DNA of 64,000 nt from Anaerotignum neopropionicum (GCF_001571775.1 NZ_LRVM01000001.1:62001-126000); one strand, 5' to 3'; shown: positions 1 to 8,423, counted from the stretch's first letter. Notes: generated by a model not told the origin, from the sequence alone. Numbers and translations are program-made.

Positions 1-120
1 CTTCCCGCATTTTTGGTTTCCTTTGCGGCGATTATCATTGTAAGCCTTATGACAAAAGCTCCTGAAAAAGAAGTCACCGATGTGTTTGATCGTGTAAAAA
101 TGATGTGCACCGGCAAATAA
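1..120 (+). CDS. Sodium:solute symporter, C-terminal end (partial)
   Basis: Only the last 39 codons are present, open from base 1 and ending with TAA at 118-120. They encode one strongly hydrophobic stretch (FLVSFAAIIIVSLM) followed by a short charged tail (TKAPEKEV, then FDRVKMM). A final helix followed by a 'T-x-x-P-x-x-E' cytoplasmic tail is typical of the sodium:solute symporter family (PutP/PanF type), which imports amino acids, vitamins or organic acids with Na+. The substrate cannot be told from this fragment, and other multi-helix transporters could end similarly. It is followed by a bidirectional terminator and converges on the phosphoglucomutase gene. Confidence 0.55.
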   Translation, partial: LPAFLVSFAAIIIVSLMTKAPEKEVTDVFDRVKMMCTGK

Positions 121-143
121 GAATTTCTAAGAAAACACTACAT

Positions 144-178
144 AAAAAAGCCATGATATTTTTTATCATGGCTTTTCA
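144..178. terminator. Bidirectional intrinsic terminator
   Basis: AAAAGCCATGATA pairs with TATCATGGCTTTT around a short T-rich loop. Both arms end in A/T runs, so it can stop the symporter gene from the left and the phosphoglucomutase gene from the right. Confidence 0.8.
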
Positions 179-199
179 TTTTATAAAAATATTTTTACT

Positions 200-1927
200 T
201 TAGATAGCAGCAATCTTTTCATCCAAATCCTTTTCCACCGCCGCCAGTTGTTCTCTGGCATCCTCAAGGCTTTCCCCTTTTACTCCTATATAAAATTTCA
301 GCTTAGGTTCTGTGCCCGAAGGACGTACACAAAGCCAGGTTCCATCCTCCAGCGTATAATAAAGCACATCAGACATGGGTAAGGTACTCGTTTGGGTTTC
401 TCCCGTTTGCAGGTTTCTAAAAATCTGCATTTTATAATCCTTTGCCCAAACCACAGCTTTTTCAGCAAAAGCACGGGGCGTTTTTTCTCGCAAAGATGCC
501 ATAATCCTTTGGATGCGCTCTACCCCATCCAACCCCTTCAGGGTAATGGCCTTTACACCATCCAAATAGTACCCATATTTTTCATATAGCCCTTGCAATG
601 CCTGATAAATGGTTAAGCCGTTTTTCTTGTAATAAGCGGCCATTTCGCAAAGGAGCATTGTTGATACCACGGCATCCTTATCTCTGGCATAGGTTCCCGC
701 CAAATAGCCATAGCTTTCCTCAAAGCCAAAAATATACGCATAGGCTCCTGTTTCTTCAAATTCCTTAATCTTCTCCCCTATGAATTTAAACCCCGTTAAA
801 ACCTCCATTTTTTCCACACCAAAGTTATCACAAATAGGCTGAATCATTTCTGTGCTAACAATCGTTTTAACAACCACGCCGTTTTTAGGCAATAAACCCT
901 TTTTTGCCTTTTGGCTTAGAATATAATCCGTTAAAAGTACCCCAACCACATTTCCGCTTAAAGCAACATATTCGCCTTTTTCGTTCTTCACCATTGCGCC
1001 CACCCGGTCACAATCCGGATCTGTACCCACGATAATATCTCCGTTTTTCTCCTCGGCCAGTTTCTTCGCAAGGGTAAATACATTGGGATCTTCGGGGTTT
1101 GGATAGCCTACAGTTGTAAAATCCGCATCTGGCTCCGCCTGCTCAGCAACCACAAATACGTTTTTAAAACCTGCTTTTTTCAAAACACGGCGTACCGGCA
1201 AATTTCCCGAACCATGAATGGGCGTATAAACAACAGAAAGCTCCTCCCCCATCTCCGCCACAACTTCAGGACAAAGACGCTGAGCTAACACCTGCTCATC
1301 ATAAAGGTTGTCAACCTCCTCTGAAATGATGTGATAAAGGCCCTTTTCCTCTGCCTCTTTTTGCTCCATTCTAAGTATCTGCCCGTACTGCGCCACAGCA
1401 TTTACCTCATCAATAATTCCTGTATCTCTAGGTGAAACCACCTGGGCGCCGTCCGCCCAATACACCTTATATCCATTATATTCCGGGGGGTTGTGGCTTG
1501 CAGTAATAACAATCCCCGCCGTACAGCCAAAATGTCTGACAGCAAAAGAAAGCATGGGCACAGGCCGCAGGGAAGGATATACATACGCCGGAATACCATT
1601 TGCCGCTAAAACCAAGCCTGCAATCTGTGCAAATTCCGGGGACATACGCCTGGAATCATAAGCAATGGCAACCCCCTTTGCCTGTACGCCCTCTTTTTTA
1701 ATATAATTTGCCAAGCCTTGAGTTGCTTTTCCAACGGTATAGGTGTTCAGTCGGTTACTCCCCCCGCCGATAATTCCACGCAAACCGCCTGTTCCAAACT
1801 CCAACTCCTTATAAAAACGCTCTTTAATTTCTTTTTCGTCATCCACAATCAAGCGTAATTCCGCCTTTGTTTTTTCATCAATGGACGGATCCGATAGCCA
1901 TTGATGGTATCTATTCATATGCTCCAT
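200..1927 (-). CDS. pgcA: Phosphoglucomutase / phosphomannomutase (alpha-D-phosphohexomutase)
   Basis: 575 residues, the usual length of Firmicutes phosphoglucomutases that interconvert glucose-1-P and glucose-6-P for cell-envelope and storage polysaccharide synthesis. All four family signatures are visible. The phosphoserine loop is TASHNP (Ser144), the Mg2+ loop is DPDCDR (Asp303, 305, 307), the sugar-specificity loop is GFEESYG (about 401-407), and the C-terminal phosphate-binding loop is RPSGTEPK. Glu-Glu-Ser in the sugar loop fits glucose or mannose phosphates rather than glucosamine phosphate. The start at 1927 is favoured over the in-frame Met4 because GGAGG lies 7 bases upstream. It sits 14 bases downstream of the PEGA-domain gene, so the two may be co-transcribed. 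Confidence 0.93.
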   Translation of the reverse strand: MEHMNRYHQWLSDPSIDEKTKAELRLIVDDEKEIKERFYKELEFGTGGLRGIIGGGSNRLNTYTVGKATQGLANYIKKEGVQAKGVAIAYDSRRMSPEFAQIAGLVLAANGIPAYVYPSLRPVPMLSFAVRHFGCTAGIVITASHNPPEYNGYKVYWADGAQVVSPRDTGIIDEVNAVAQYGQILRMEQKEAEEKGLYHIISEEVDNLYDEQVLAQRLCPEVVAEMGEELSVVYTPIHGSGNLPVRRVLKKAGFKNVFVVAEQAEPDADFTTVGYPNPEDPNVFTLAKKLAEEKNGDIIVGTDPDCDRVGAMVKNEKGEYVALSGNVVGVLLTDYILSQKAKKGLLPKNGVVVKTIVSTEMIQPICDNFGVEKMEVLTGFKFIGEKIKEFEETGAYAYIFGFEESYGYLAGTYARDKDAVVSTMLLCEMAAYYKKNGLTIYQALQGLYEKYGYYLDGVKAITLKGLDGVERIQRIMASLREKTPRAFAEKAVVWAKDYKMQIFRNLQTGETQTSTLPMSDVLYYTLEDGTWLCVRPSGTEPKLKFYIGVKGESLEDAREQLAAVEKDLDEKIAAI

Positions 1928-1941
1928 ACTCCCGCCTCCAC

Positions 1942-3366
1942 TTATTCTTTGTACAATTCCACATTTACACGAACAAAACTGCCATTGACTGTAATGGTTG
2001 TAGAAAATGGCTGAAATCCACTCTTTTCCACCTCAAGGGTATAGCTTCCAAAAGGCAGATTACATTCCATGGGTGCAGTACCCATCTCCTTTCCATCAAT
2101 ATAAATCTGTGTTCCATCCACATTTGCAACGATATAAACCGTGCCAAATTGTATGTCCTTTTGCAAGTTTGCATCGATTGTAAGCGTATCCGCATTTAAA
2201 ACAATACGTTGACTCCATTCCAAATAACCGGTTTTTAAAATCACAACGTCATATTCACCCAAAGGCAGCACAGAGGGAACTACGCTATCCACCAAAGTGC
2301 CGTTGACATAAAGTTTGTAATCTGACACATTGGAATTAATAATTAAAACGCCTACCTTTTCTTGCGCCTTGGATAAATCATATTTATATTCTTCGCCTGT
2401 TTCAACAAAAATGCTGTCTGTTCTTTTTTCGATATTGTCTCCCAAAACAGTCACCGTATGTGTTCCTTCCTTGACTGCAATGCGCTCCAAATCCTCCAGG
2501 GGCACCGGTTCCTCATCATCTAGCTGAAACATGCCGTTTATGATGTTGTCCTTATTTTCAACAGAAATATATCCATGATATTCCGCCACATCAACAGACC
2601 AAACAATATCCTCATAGCTTTTTAAAATCAGCACATCACACGCTTCCAGGTCTTTCGGGTGAATCTCCTCTTGATTATACATAAAAACAGCCTTCTCGCC
2701 GTAGCTATAATTCTTCTGCGCACCGAGGAGCTGTTTTGAAGCAATATCTGCCGTAAGCCCTGTTTCTTCAATAATCTCTATTTCTCCACCCATGTTCAGG
2801 CTTAATACGCTCTTCCCATCCTTATCCAGCCCCACCATAATAAGCTCCCCTATGTTAAGCTGAACTGCAGTTGTCACCTGGCCTTGGGCATTGGTAAATT
2901 CCGTTTCCTCCGTCACGGCGATGCTTTTATTCACATCTGCCTTAATATCATAAACAATCAATTCACCGCTGGCCAACGCCCCTTGTATTAATACAGGCGT
3001 TTGTTCCAAAGATACAATTTGATTGCTGTTGCCAGAAAAAAACATCCCCCGTACAATAGCAAAGCAAGCAATGGCCACAATAACCGCAAGGGCAGCAATG
3101 ATTGCCGCTGTTTTTTTATTAAACATAGGCTCGTCCCCATCCACAAAGGGCGCAGCCTCTTTTGCACCTGACGGTTGCCGGGGCTCCTCCGAAATTTTGG
3201 ACTGCTCAAATTTTTCCGTTTCAAATGCATCCAAAAACGCATCCTTATCTCCCAAATCATCCTCCGGCTGCTCCTGCTCCAGCTTTTTCATTTCCCTATT
3301 TATATCATCTAACCGAATGGTTTCATCAAAGTCATCATTATCTTTTTCAAAGTGATAGTCCTTCAT
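1942..3366 (-). CDS. PEGA-domain membrane-anchored protein
   Basis: 474 residues. An acidic, low-complexity N-terminal part (1-80, rich in D/E) is followed by one transmembrane helix (about 86-107) and a large region predicted to be outside the membrane. Residues about 335-474 hold two tandem PEGA-type repeats, each with a 'G-x-Y-x-V/L-x-x-x-K-x-G-Y/F' core (LPLGEYDVVILKTGY and LPFGSYTLEVEKSGF). PEGA domains are common in surface or envelope proteins of Firmicutes and probably mediate protein or glycan contacts; the exact role is unknown. The middle region is not recognised. The start is set by AGGAGG before ATG at 3366. The gene lies directly upstream of phosphoglucomutase on the same strand. 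Function is inferred only from architecture. Confidence 0.85.
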   Translation of the reverse strand: MKDYHFEKDNDDFDETIRLDDINREMKKLEQEQPEDDLGDKDAFLDAFETEKFEQSKISEEPRQPSGAKEAAPFVDGDEPMFNKKTAAIIAALAVIVAIACFAIVRGMFFSGNSNQIVSLEQTPVLIQGALASGELIVYDIKADVNKSIAVTEETEFTNAQGQVTTAVQLNIGELIMVGLDKDGKSVLSLNMGGEIEIIEETGLTADIASKQLLGAQKNYSYGEKAVFMYNQEEIHPKDLEACDVLILKSYEDIVWSVDVAEYHGYISVENKDNIINGMFQLDDEEPVPLEDLERIAVKEGTHTVTVLGDNIEKRTDSIFVETGEEYKYDLSKAQEKVGVLIINSNVSDYKLYVNGTLVDSVVPSVLPLGEYDVVILKTGYLEWSQRIVLNADTLTIDANLQKDIQFGTVYIVANVDGTQIYIDGKEMGTAPMECNLPFGSYTLEVEKSGFQPFSTTITVNGSFVRVNVELYKE

Positions 3367-3405
3367 GGGTTTCTCCTCCTTCGGGGAATTTTCAGACGTA
3401 CCTAA

Positions 3406-3564
3406 GGAAGCCCGGATTTAATAAAAGGCGCACAGATTGTCGAGGAAATTTTCCATTAGCAAGTCAAAAACATAGTAACAGCGGCGCTATTGCCAAGCTT
3501 TTTGACGATGTCCAAGAAAAAAATTTACCAATTAGATGTGCCCACGGAATAAATCAGTGTTTCC
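3406..3564. repeat. MITE-like element with inverted ends
   Basis: The left end GGAAGCCCGGATTTA and the reverse complement of the right end (GGAAACACTGATTTA) match at 12 of 15 bases, and CTAA flanks both sides (3402-3405 and 3565-3568) as a possible target duplication. There is no coding sequence. A shorter relative lies at 20111-20219. This element fills most of the 348-base gap between the PEGA gene and the CotS-like gene. Confidence 0.55.
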
Positions 3565-3653
3565 CTAAATACATTTTATACGCTTCCCCTATAAGTTGCA
3601 AGAAGAATTGACAAAGGCTCTTCCCAAAATTCTCTGAAAAACGAGAAAAAATG

Positions 3654-3700
3654 AAAAGCCCTTTTCCATTCTAATCTAATTTCATCGAAAAAGGGCTTTT
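3654..3700 (-). terminator. Intrinsic terminator after CotS-like gene
   Basis: AAAAGCCCTTTTC pairs with GAAAAAGGGCTTTT. On the minus strand the stem is followed by a T-rich run, and it lies 15 bases past the stop of the CotS-like gene. Confidence 0.75.
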
Positions 3701-3714
3701 TTGTTTTTTCATGA

Positions 3715-4713
3715 TCATGGCTGCACTTCTTGGATAAAGCAAAGCAGATCCTTTGTTCTTTCCTCCTCCTCTGCAGCCAGTGCTAGTCGCTCCTGCATGG
3801 CCGGTGATACACAGGCCCTCCTTTTGTTGTAATACTCATTGATCAGCCGCAGGAATTTTTCCGGATAGATTGCCAGCGCCTGTAATAATATTTTTTCATC
3901 TTCCTCCAATGGGTTATTTTTCTCATATGCTTCAAGAATTTGCATCACCCCGGCTTTGCTGCCGTTTGTTTTTTTCATATAGCGTTTTAGATATGCCACC
4001 AAATCCAACAATGGAATATCGCTGCTGCAGCCCTCAAAGCCGCCTACATACAGCCTTCCGTCATCGCCCACTCTTAGGTTTTCGCCCTTATAGCTTTGAT
4101 GACAAAACGTGCCTTCCTTTTTGGCTTGTTCAACCAATTTGGGATAATCCGCTTGCTGTAAAAGAGCTTCTGCCTGTTGGGTATGCTCCATATATGTATC
4201 ATAATGCTCCATCACCAATAAATCTATGGCATCGTAGCCACCCTGTCTTTGAATACGGCGCTTTATTTTGGCAAGCTCTATTCTACGTTTGGTGAATTGT
4301 GCCGGCAAACGCCCTGTATCCCACTGGGCAAAATTGCTCTCTAAGCCCTTAGCGCAAAAATGCATCCTACCTAATGTTTCCGCCCCTTTGATAAACGCCT
4401 CCTCCTTTTCCTCCTCCATGGATGCGGCAGGCAAAAGCTCCTCTAAAACATATATTGTTCCATCCTTAACAAAGCAAGGCTGCCCATCCATAGCATTATA
4501 AAACCTACTAATCACAGTAAACCCATTTCGATAGAGGCATTCCTTTACATCATGGGCATAGCGAATGCTGTTCATCCGCTCCCTTGCCTTTTTTAATTCT
4601 CTGAGCCCTTTGTCCGTCTTACAGACAAGTCCTGTTCGAGTGCGTGTTCCGCTGTAAAAACGCAGACCATAGCCCTCCCACAATATTTTCTCGTATATGT
4701 CCTCCATATCCAT
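3715..4713 (-). CDS. CotS/YsxE-family spore-coat kinase-like protein
   Basis: 332 residues, matching the CotS family of spore-coat proteins with an aminoglycoside-phosphotransferase-like fold. The part corresponding to the catalytic loop reads FCHQSYKGENLRV (His, Asn kept; the usual Asp is Ser). The metal-binding segment, normally IDFD, is VGGFEGCSSDIPLLDL, so the canonical DFD acids are not preserved. It may therefore be a non-catalytic or altered kinase. The family is associated with assembly of the spore coat, which supports a spore-forming host. An in-frame ATG at 4707 has better spacing (8 bases) from AGGGGG than the ATG at 4713, so the start may be two codons later. It stands alone, between a MITE-like repeat with terminator and tRNA-Lys. 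Confidence 0.75.
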   Translation of the reverse strand: MDMEDIYEKILWEGYGLRFYSGTRTRTGLVCKTDKGLRELKKARERMNSIRYAHDVKECLYRNGFTVISRFYNAMDGQPCFVKDGTIYVLEELLPAASMEEEKEEAFIKGAETLGRMHFCAKGLESNFAQWDTGRLPAQFTKRRIELAKIKRRIQRQGGYDAIDLLVMEHYDTYMEHTQQAEALLQQADYPKLVEQAKKEGTFCHQSYKGENLRVGDDGRLYVGGFEGCSSDIPLLDLVAYLKRYMKKTNGSKAGVMQILEAYEKNNPLEEDEKILLQALAIYPEKFLRLINEYYNKRRACVSPAMQERLALAAEEEERTKDLLCFIQEVQP

Positions 4714-4873
4714 TCCCCCTGCCGATTACGGACAAAACATTTCTGTACCATTCTATGGGGAAACGAATGAAAATATCCGTAAAAAAAGAAAAACTTCCAA
4801 ACCGAGGAAGTAAAATGGGCAAAAGAAAAGCAGAACAACCTAGAATTACCTCTAAGTCACTCTGCTTCGTAGA

Positions 4874-4946
4874 TGCGCCCTCAGAGACTCGAACTCTGGA
4901 CCCACTGATTAAGAGTCAGTTGCTCTACCAACTGAGCTAAGGGCGC
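4874..4946 (-). tRNA. tRNA-Lys (anticodon CTT)
   Basis: A complete cloverleaf reads on the minus strand. The 7-bp acceptor stem is GCGCCCT/AGGGCGC with discriminator A, the D-arm starts TAGCTC, the anticodon stem is ACTGA/TCAGT with loop CTCTTAA (anticodon CTT), and the T-arm loop is TTCGAGT. CCA is not encoded, which fits the CCA-adding enzyme gene about 500 bases away. Confidence 0.95.
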
Positions 4947-5210
4947 ATATTTGTTGACTGCAAAAAATATGTTAGCACTCCTTTGTTATTTTGTCAACTG
5001 TTTTGCAATTATTTTTTTCAATTTCTTGTTTTTTTATTCATTAATATTTCAATTTTTCTAAAAATAATACTTTTTTCAGCATTTTTAAAAAAAACTGCGA
5101 CAGCTTTTCTTTGTAATTTAAAAATTTATGTTATAATATTCTATCATATGCTTTTATTATGTACTTACTGGTTGATTATTTTAAAACGCTTTTTTTATAA
5201 ACCAATGATA
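4947..5210. other. AT-rich gene-free stretch
   Basis: This A/T-rich spacer lies between tRNA-Lys and the MITE-like repeat before cca. It contains poly-T tracts but no convincing open reading frame with a ribosome binding site, and no clear structured RNA. The tRNA promoter should lie at its left end but was not identified with confidence. Confidence 0.5.
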
Positions 5211-5326
5211 TTTAAGGTAATACCGCATCATTCTGTATGTCCAACTGTGCAGGCTGACGAAAAAGATGCAAGCAGATGGGCGTACAAGGCGTCAGCCGCA
5301 AATTGTGCGGCGTTGCCTTAATTAAA
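5211..5326. repeat. Short MITE-like repeat upstream of cca
   Basis: The left end TTAAGGTAATACCGCA and the reverse complement of the right end (TTAAGGCAACGCCGCA) match at 13 of 16 bases, with about 80 non-coding bases between. Internally GGCTGACG and CGTCAGCC also pair (around 5252 and 5287). It is more GC-rich than the flanking AT-rich spacer, as expected for an inserted element. Confidence 0.55.
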
Positions 5327-5436
5327 ACCCATAAAATAATCAAGTTTTTTCTAAGCAGCTTTTCAAAAAAGGTTTTATTCCATTTTTCCTTTACACACAA
5401 AAATATGAACCAAACGCTTATCAAAGGAGAATGCTT

Positions 5437-6642
5437 ATGCTTTCAAACACATTGCCAGAGGATGTTTTATATATTTTAAAAACCCTTAATCAAGATGGCC
5501 ACCAGGCCTATATCGTAGGGGGTTGTGTCAGAGATACCATTTTACACACCACGCCAAAAGACTGGGATATTACTACCTCAGCTAACCCGGAGCAGACAAA
5601 GAAGCTGTTCCCTCGCACCTTTGATACAGGCATTCAGCATGGTACCGTAACGGTAGTATTAAACCATACCAATTACGAGGTGACCACTTACCGCATCGAA
5701 GGAGCCTATGAAGACTATCGCCGCCCAAGCAGCGTTGCCTTCACCAAAAACCTTACAGAGGATTTGTTGCGCCGTGACTTTACCATGAATGCCATTGCCT
5801 ACCATCCCCAAGAAGGCTATCAGGACCCGTTTCAGGGCAGGGAGGATATACAACGAAGAACCATTCGTGGGGTAGGAACACCTGCCCTGCGGTTTCAAGA
5901 GGATGCCCTGCGGATGCTGCGTTGTGTACGTTTTGCGGCACAATTAGGTTTTTTCGTGGAGGAGGAAACCTACAATGCCCTTTGTGAAAACAAAGAGCTG
6001 ATACGAAAAATCAGTGTGGAACGGATTCATGATGAAATGGAGAAGCTATGGCTTTGCGCCCATTATGAAAAAATGCCCTTGCTTTGGGAAAGCGGTTTGC
6101 TAACCCAGTTTGACCCCCTTCTTGCTACCCGAATTACAGAACGTGGGACAAACCTTCTAGAGCAATTACGCCAAGCACCAAAGGATGCAATATTGCGTTG
6201 GACCATTGTTTTGCAGGATTATTCTGTCCAAGAAGCAAGGGTTTTTTTAAGAAAACTAAAGTTTGACAATGACGGACTAAAGCGGATTTGTCTTTTGGTG
6301 GAATACCTTAAGCAGGAGCTTCCCACCGAAGGGTATCCATTGCGTATGTTAGCAGGAAAACTTGGCATTGAAGCTCTACAGCAGCTACTGATCCTGCAAG
6401 AGCTATTACAGCCAACGTCGTCTTATGCAAAAACCGCTGAATGTCTTGCGAAAATCCTTGCTGATAGGGACTGCCTTAGCTTAAAGCAACTGGCAGTAGA
6501 TGGGCAGATGCTAATGGAGATTGGCGTACCCAAGGGGAAAGCGTTAGGGCAGCTTTTGGCTACGCTTTTGGATTTCGTGCATCAAAACCCACAGTGGAAC
6601 GATAAACAGCTTTTACTGGATAAGGCGAAAGAACTAATGTAA
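5437..6642 (+). CDS. cca: CCA tRNA nucleotidyltransferase
   Basis: About 401 residues. The enzyme adds or repairs the 3' CCA of tRNAs, and the tRNA-Lys in this window has no encoded CCA. The class II nucleotidyltransferase head begins YIVGGCVRD and has the catalytic DWDITT segment, then the RRDFTMNA motif. The RFQEDALRMLR and FAAQLGF segments complete the family core. The C-terminal half is helical and divergent, without an HD motif. Start choice: AAAGGAG lies 1 base before the ATG at 5431 but 7 bases before the ATG at 5437, so 5437 is preferred. It is followed by a hairpin-rich gene-free region. Confidence 0.93.
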   Translation: MLSNTLPEDVLYILKTLNQDGHQAYIVGGCVRDTILHTTPKDWDITTSANPEQTKKLFPRTFDTGIQHGTVTVVLNHTNYEVTTYRIEGAYEDYRRPSSVAFTKNLTEDLLRRDFTMNAIAYHPQEGYQDPFQGREDIQRRTIRGVGTPALRFQEDALRMLRCVRFAAQLGFFVEEETYNALCENKELIRKISVERIHDEMEKLWLCAHYEKMPLLWESGLLTQFDPLLATRITERGTNLLEQLRQAPKDAILRWTIVLQDYSVQEARVFLRKLKFDNDGLKRICLLVEYLKQELPTEGYPLRMLAGKLGIEALQQLLILQELLQPTSSYAKTAECLAKILADRDCLSLKQLAVDGQMLMEIGVPKGKALGQLLATLLDFVHQNPQWNDKQLLLDKAKELM

Positions 6643-6690
6643 GGGCAAGACCAAGATAAAGGGCAAGGTCAAGGGCAAGGCCAAAACCTT
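6643..6690. repeat. Short tandem repeats after cca
   Basis: A 12-base unit of the form AAGGGCAAGRYC occurs three times (AAGGGCAAGACC, AAGGGCAAGGTC, AAGGGCAAGGCC), the first separated from the next by AAGATA. This is a small degenerate tandem array immediately after the cca stop. Confidence 0.5.
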
Positions 6691-6731
6691 GAGGGCTTTG
6701 CCCTCAAACACCCACAAGGGTTTCACCCTTG
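6689..6731. terminator. Two hairpins downstream of cca
   Basis: TTGAGGG-CTTTG-CCCTCAA (6689-6707) and CAAGGG-TTTCA-CCCTTG (6715-6731) are adjacent perfect hairpins. No long T-run follows either, so a terminator role is likely but not certain. Confidence 0.4.
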
Positions 6732-6840
6732 ACCCTTTAGAAATCGCATAAATATGCGGTTTCAACAAAGGTTTTTGCTCTTGTTTTTTTCAAAAAGCAA
6801 GCAGGCGTTTTCACCACTTTTGCTGCGCAAAATCCAGCTC

Positions 6841-6870
6841 CTCTCACTGCCCTATCTTGGGCAGTGAGAG
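6841..6870. terminator. 12-bp perfect hairpin between cca and folA
   Basis: CTCTCACTGCCC and GGGCAGTGAGAG form a perfect 12-bp stem with a 6-base loop, 39 bases past the folA stop. The T-run is poor on both strands; it may act in termination or RNA stability. Confidence 0.4.
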
Positions 6871-6908
6871 GGCAACGCCCAAGGTCTTAGTCCCAAGGTC
6901 TTATGCTC

Positions 6909-7397
6909 CTACTTTTTCTGGTACAACACAAAAGAAAACCTCACACCGTTTTCCTCTTGTTCCTCGCCTTCCTCCCCAATCTCCCATTCAGGCAGTTGGT
7001 CTAAGTCGGGGAAATAGGTATCGGCTGGAAAGGTGGCATGTATTTTCGTAATATACGCCTTTTGGCAAAACGGCAAAAGCTGTTGATAAATGCTTTCGCC
7101 CCCTGCCACAAATACCTCTTTCTCTCCAAAATTCTTCAACGCATCGGGTAACTCCGCTATACTATGACAAAGGACAACGCCTTCTGCTTTATATTCCAAA
7201 TTATTGGTTAAAACAACATGGTCACGATTGGGGAGAGGCTTTTTATTGGGGAAGGATTCCAAGGTTTTTCGCCCCAAAATCAATACATTCCCCGAGGTAA
7301 TGGCACGAAACCGCTTCATATCCGTTGAAATACGGCACAACAAATCCCCGTCCTTGCCAATCCCCCATTTGTCATCCACCGCTACAATTAAATTCAT
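6909..7397 (-). CDS. folA: Dihydrofolate reductase
   Basis: 162 residues, standard size. It reduces dihydrofolate with NADPH, regenerating the tetrahydrofolate oxidised by thymidylate synthase, whose gene lies directly upstream. Family motifs seen are the N-terminal LIVAVDDKWGIGKDGDL loop, the NADPH-binding GRKTLESFP, the VAGGESIYQQ segment and the C-terminal KIHATFPADTYFP. The substrate-binding acid (Asp/Glu27 equivalent) appears to lie in the ISTDMKRF segment. The ATG at 7397 has AGGAGG in front. The 13-base gap to thyA shows a thyA-folA operon. Confidence 0.95.
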   Translation of the reverse strand: MNLIVAVDDKWGIGKDGDLLCRISTDMKRFRAITSGNVLILGRKTLESFPNKKPLPNRDHVVLTNNLEYKAEGVVLCHSIAELPDALKNFGEKEVFVAGGESIYQQLLPFCQKAYITKIHATFPADTYFPDLDQLPEWEIGEEGEEQEENGVRFSFVLYQKK

Positions 7398-7410
7398 ATG
7401 TGTCCTCCTA

Positions 7411-8241
7411 TCATATTGCCACAGGAACCTTCCCTATGGGCTTCCCATGTTGATACTCCTCCACAATAAAGTCCTCCACTGTAAAATCATAGAAGCTCTT
7501 TACTTCGGGATTCAATCGTACCTTTGGTGCAGGAAATTTTTCTCTTTGCATTAATTCCTCAATCATAGGAATATGCCTGTCATAAATATGCATATCGCTG
7601 ATTACATGAATCAATTCTCCCGCTTTCAAACCGCTTACCTGAGCAAACATCATCAAAAGGGCAGAATACTGTACCACATTCCAATTATTTGCCGCCAAGG
7701 TATCTTGAGAACGCTGATTCAAAATTGCGTTTAATTTATCCCCAACCACATTAAAGGTCATACTGTAGGCGCAAGGCTCCAGACCCATTTCCGCCAGATC
7801 CGCAAAATTATAAATATTTGTCATGATTCTACGGGAATAGGGTGTGTTTTTCAACTGCCACAACACATTATCCACCTGATCCATCACGCCATGCTTAAAG
7901 GGATAGGGCACCCCCAGCTGGTAGCCGTAAGCTTTCCCGATGGAGCCGTTTTCATCCGCCCATGAATCCCAAATTTTACTGTTTAGGTCGTGGATATTGT
8001 TAGATTTTTTTTGCCAAATCCAAAGAATTTCGTCAATGGCGGCCTTCCAATTGGTTGCCCGCAGGGTTAAAAGAGGAAACTCTTGTGAAAGGTCATAGCG
8101 ATTGACAACACCAAAAGTTTTTATGGTATATGCAGGCGCACCATCCTCCCAGTGAGGACGAACCTTTTCATTTTCAGTGGAAAACCCATTTCCAAGAATT
8201 TCCGTGCAATTTTTAATAAAAATATCGTCGGCTTTGCTCAA
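7411..8241 (-). CDS. thyA: Thymidylate synthase (ThyA), divergent active-site neighbourhood
   Basis: 276 residues. It methylates dUMP to dTMP using methylene-tetrahydrofolate. The catalytic cysteine is in EPCAYSMTFNV, followed by the phosphate-binding Arg-Ser of NQRSQDT and the dUMP-binding Asn of NNWNVVQYSALL; DMHIYDRH near the C-terminus is also conserved. In the standard enzyme the cysteine is followed by His (PCH) and the later loop reads LGLPFNIASY; here these are PCA and AANNWNVVQY. The sequence belongs to a variant ThyA group rather than being broken. The start is TTG at 8241, with AAGGAGGAG upstream. It is first in an operon with folA. Confidence 0.93.
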   Translation of the reverse strand: MSKADDIFIKNCTEILGNGFSTENEKVRPHWEDGAPAYTIKTFGVVNRYDLSQEFPLLTLRATNWKAAIDEILWIWQKKSNNIHDLNSKIWDSWADENGSIGKAYGYQLGVPYPFKHGVMDQVDNVLWQLKNTPYSRRIMTNIYNFADLAEMGLEPCAYSMTFNVVGDKLNAILNQRSQDTLAANNWNVVQYSALLMMFAQVSGLKAGELIHVISDMHIYDRHIPMIEELMQREKFPAPKVRLNPEVKSFYDFTVEDFIVEEYQHGKPIGKVPVAI

Positions 8242-8291
8242 ATTTCTCTCCTCCTTTTCTTGGATCCCTTACTGTCGAGGAGTCCGCTTTC

Positions 8292-8297
8292 ATTATA
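8292..8297 (-). promoter_or_regulatory. Likely -10 box of thyA-folA
   Basis: TATAAT reads on the minus strand about 50 bases before the thyA start. A matching -35 box is weak (TAGAAA at 17 bp). Confidence 0.4.
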
Positions 8298-8394
8298 TAG
8301 GAACACTGCCTGTTTTTCTATAGCTTTAGAGAAAATATTTGGCATAGTTGTGTTAGACAAACCATGTATTTTTTTTAAAAAGATGTTGTAAATA

Positions 8395-8423
8395 TTGCCT
8401 AATAATCTAAATTGTGGTACACT
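8395..8423 (+). promoter_or_regulatory. Promoter of livJ
   Basis: TTGCCT (8395-8400), a 17-base spacer, then TACACT (8418-8423). The leader that follows (about 8430-8528) contains AGCGATG...CATCGCT enclosing TGTCC...GGACA, a small nested hairpin before the AGGGAGGT ribosome binding site. Confidence 0.5.

Noticed and set aside
3162-3611. 149-residue frame antisense to the PEGA gene and through the MITE-like repeat
   Set aside because: Crosses a repeat and an opposing gene; no start signal.
6643-6690. CRISPR array
   Set aside because: The repeated units are only 12 bases, without unique spacers, and no cas genes are nearby. No CRISPR array was found anywhere in the window.
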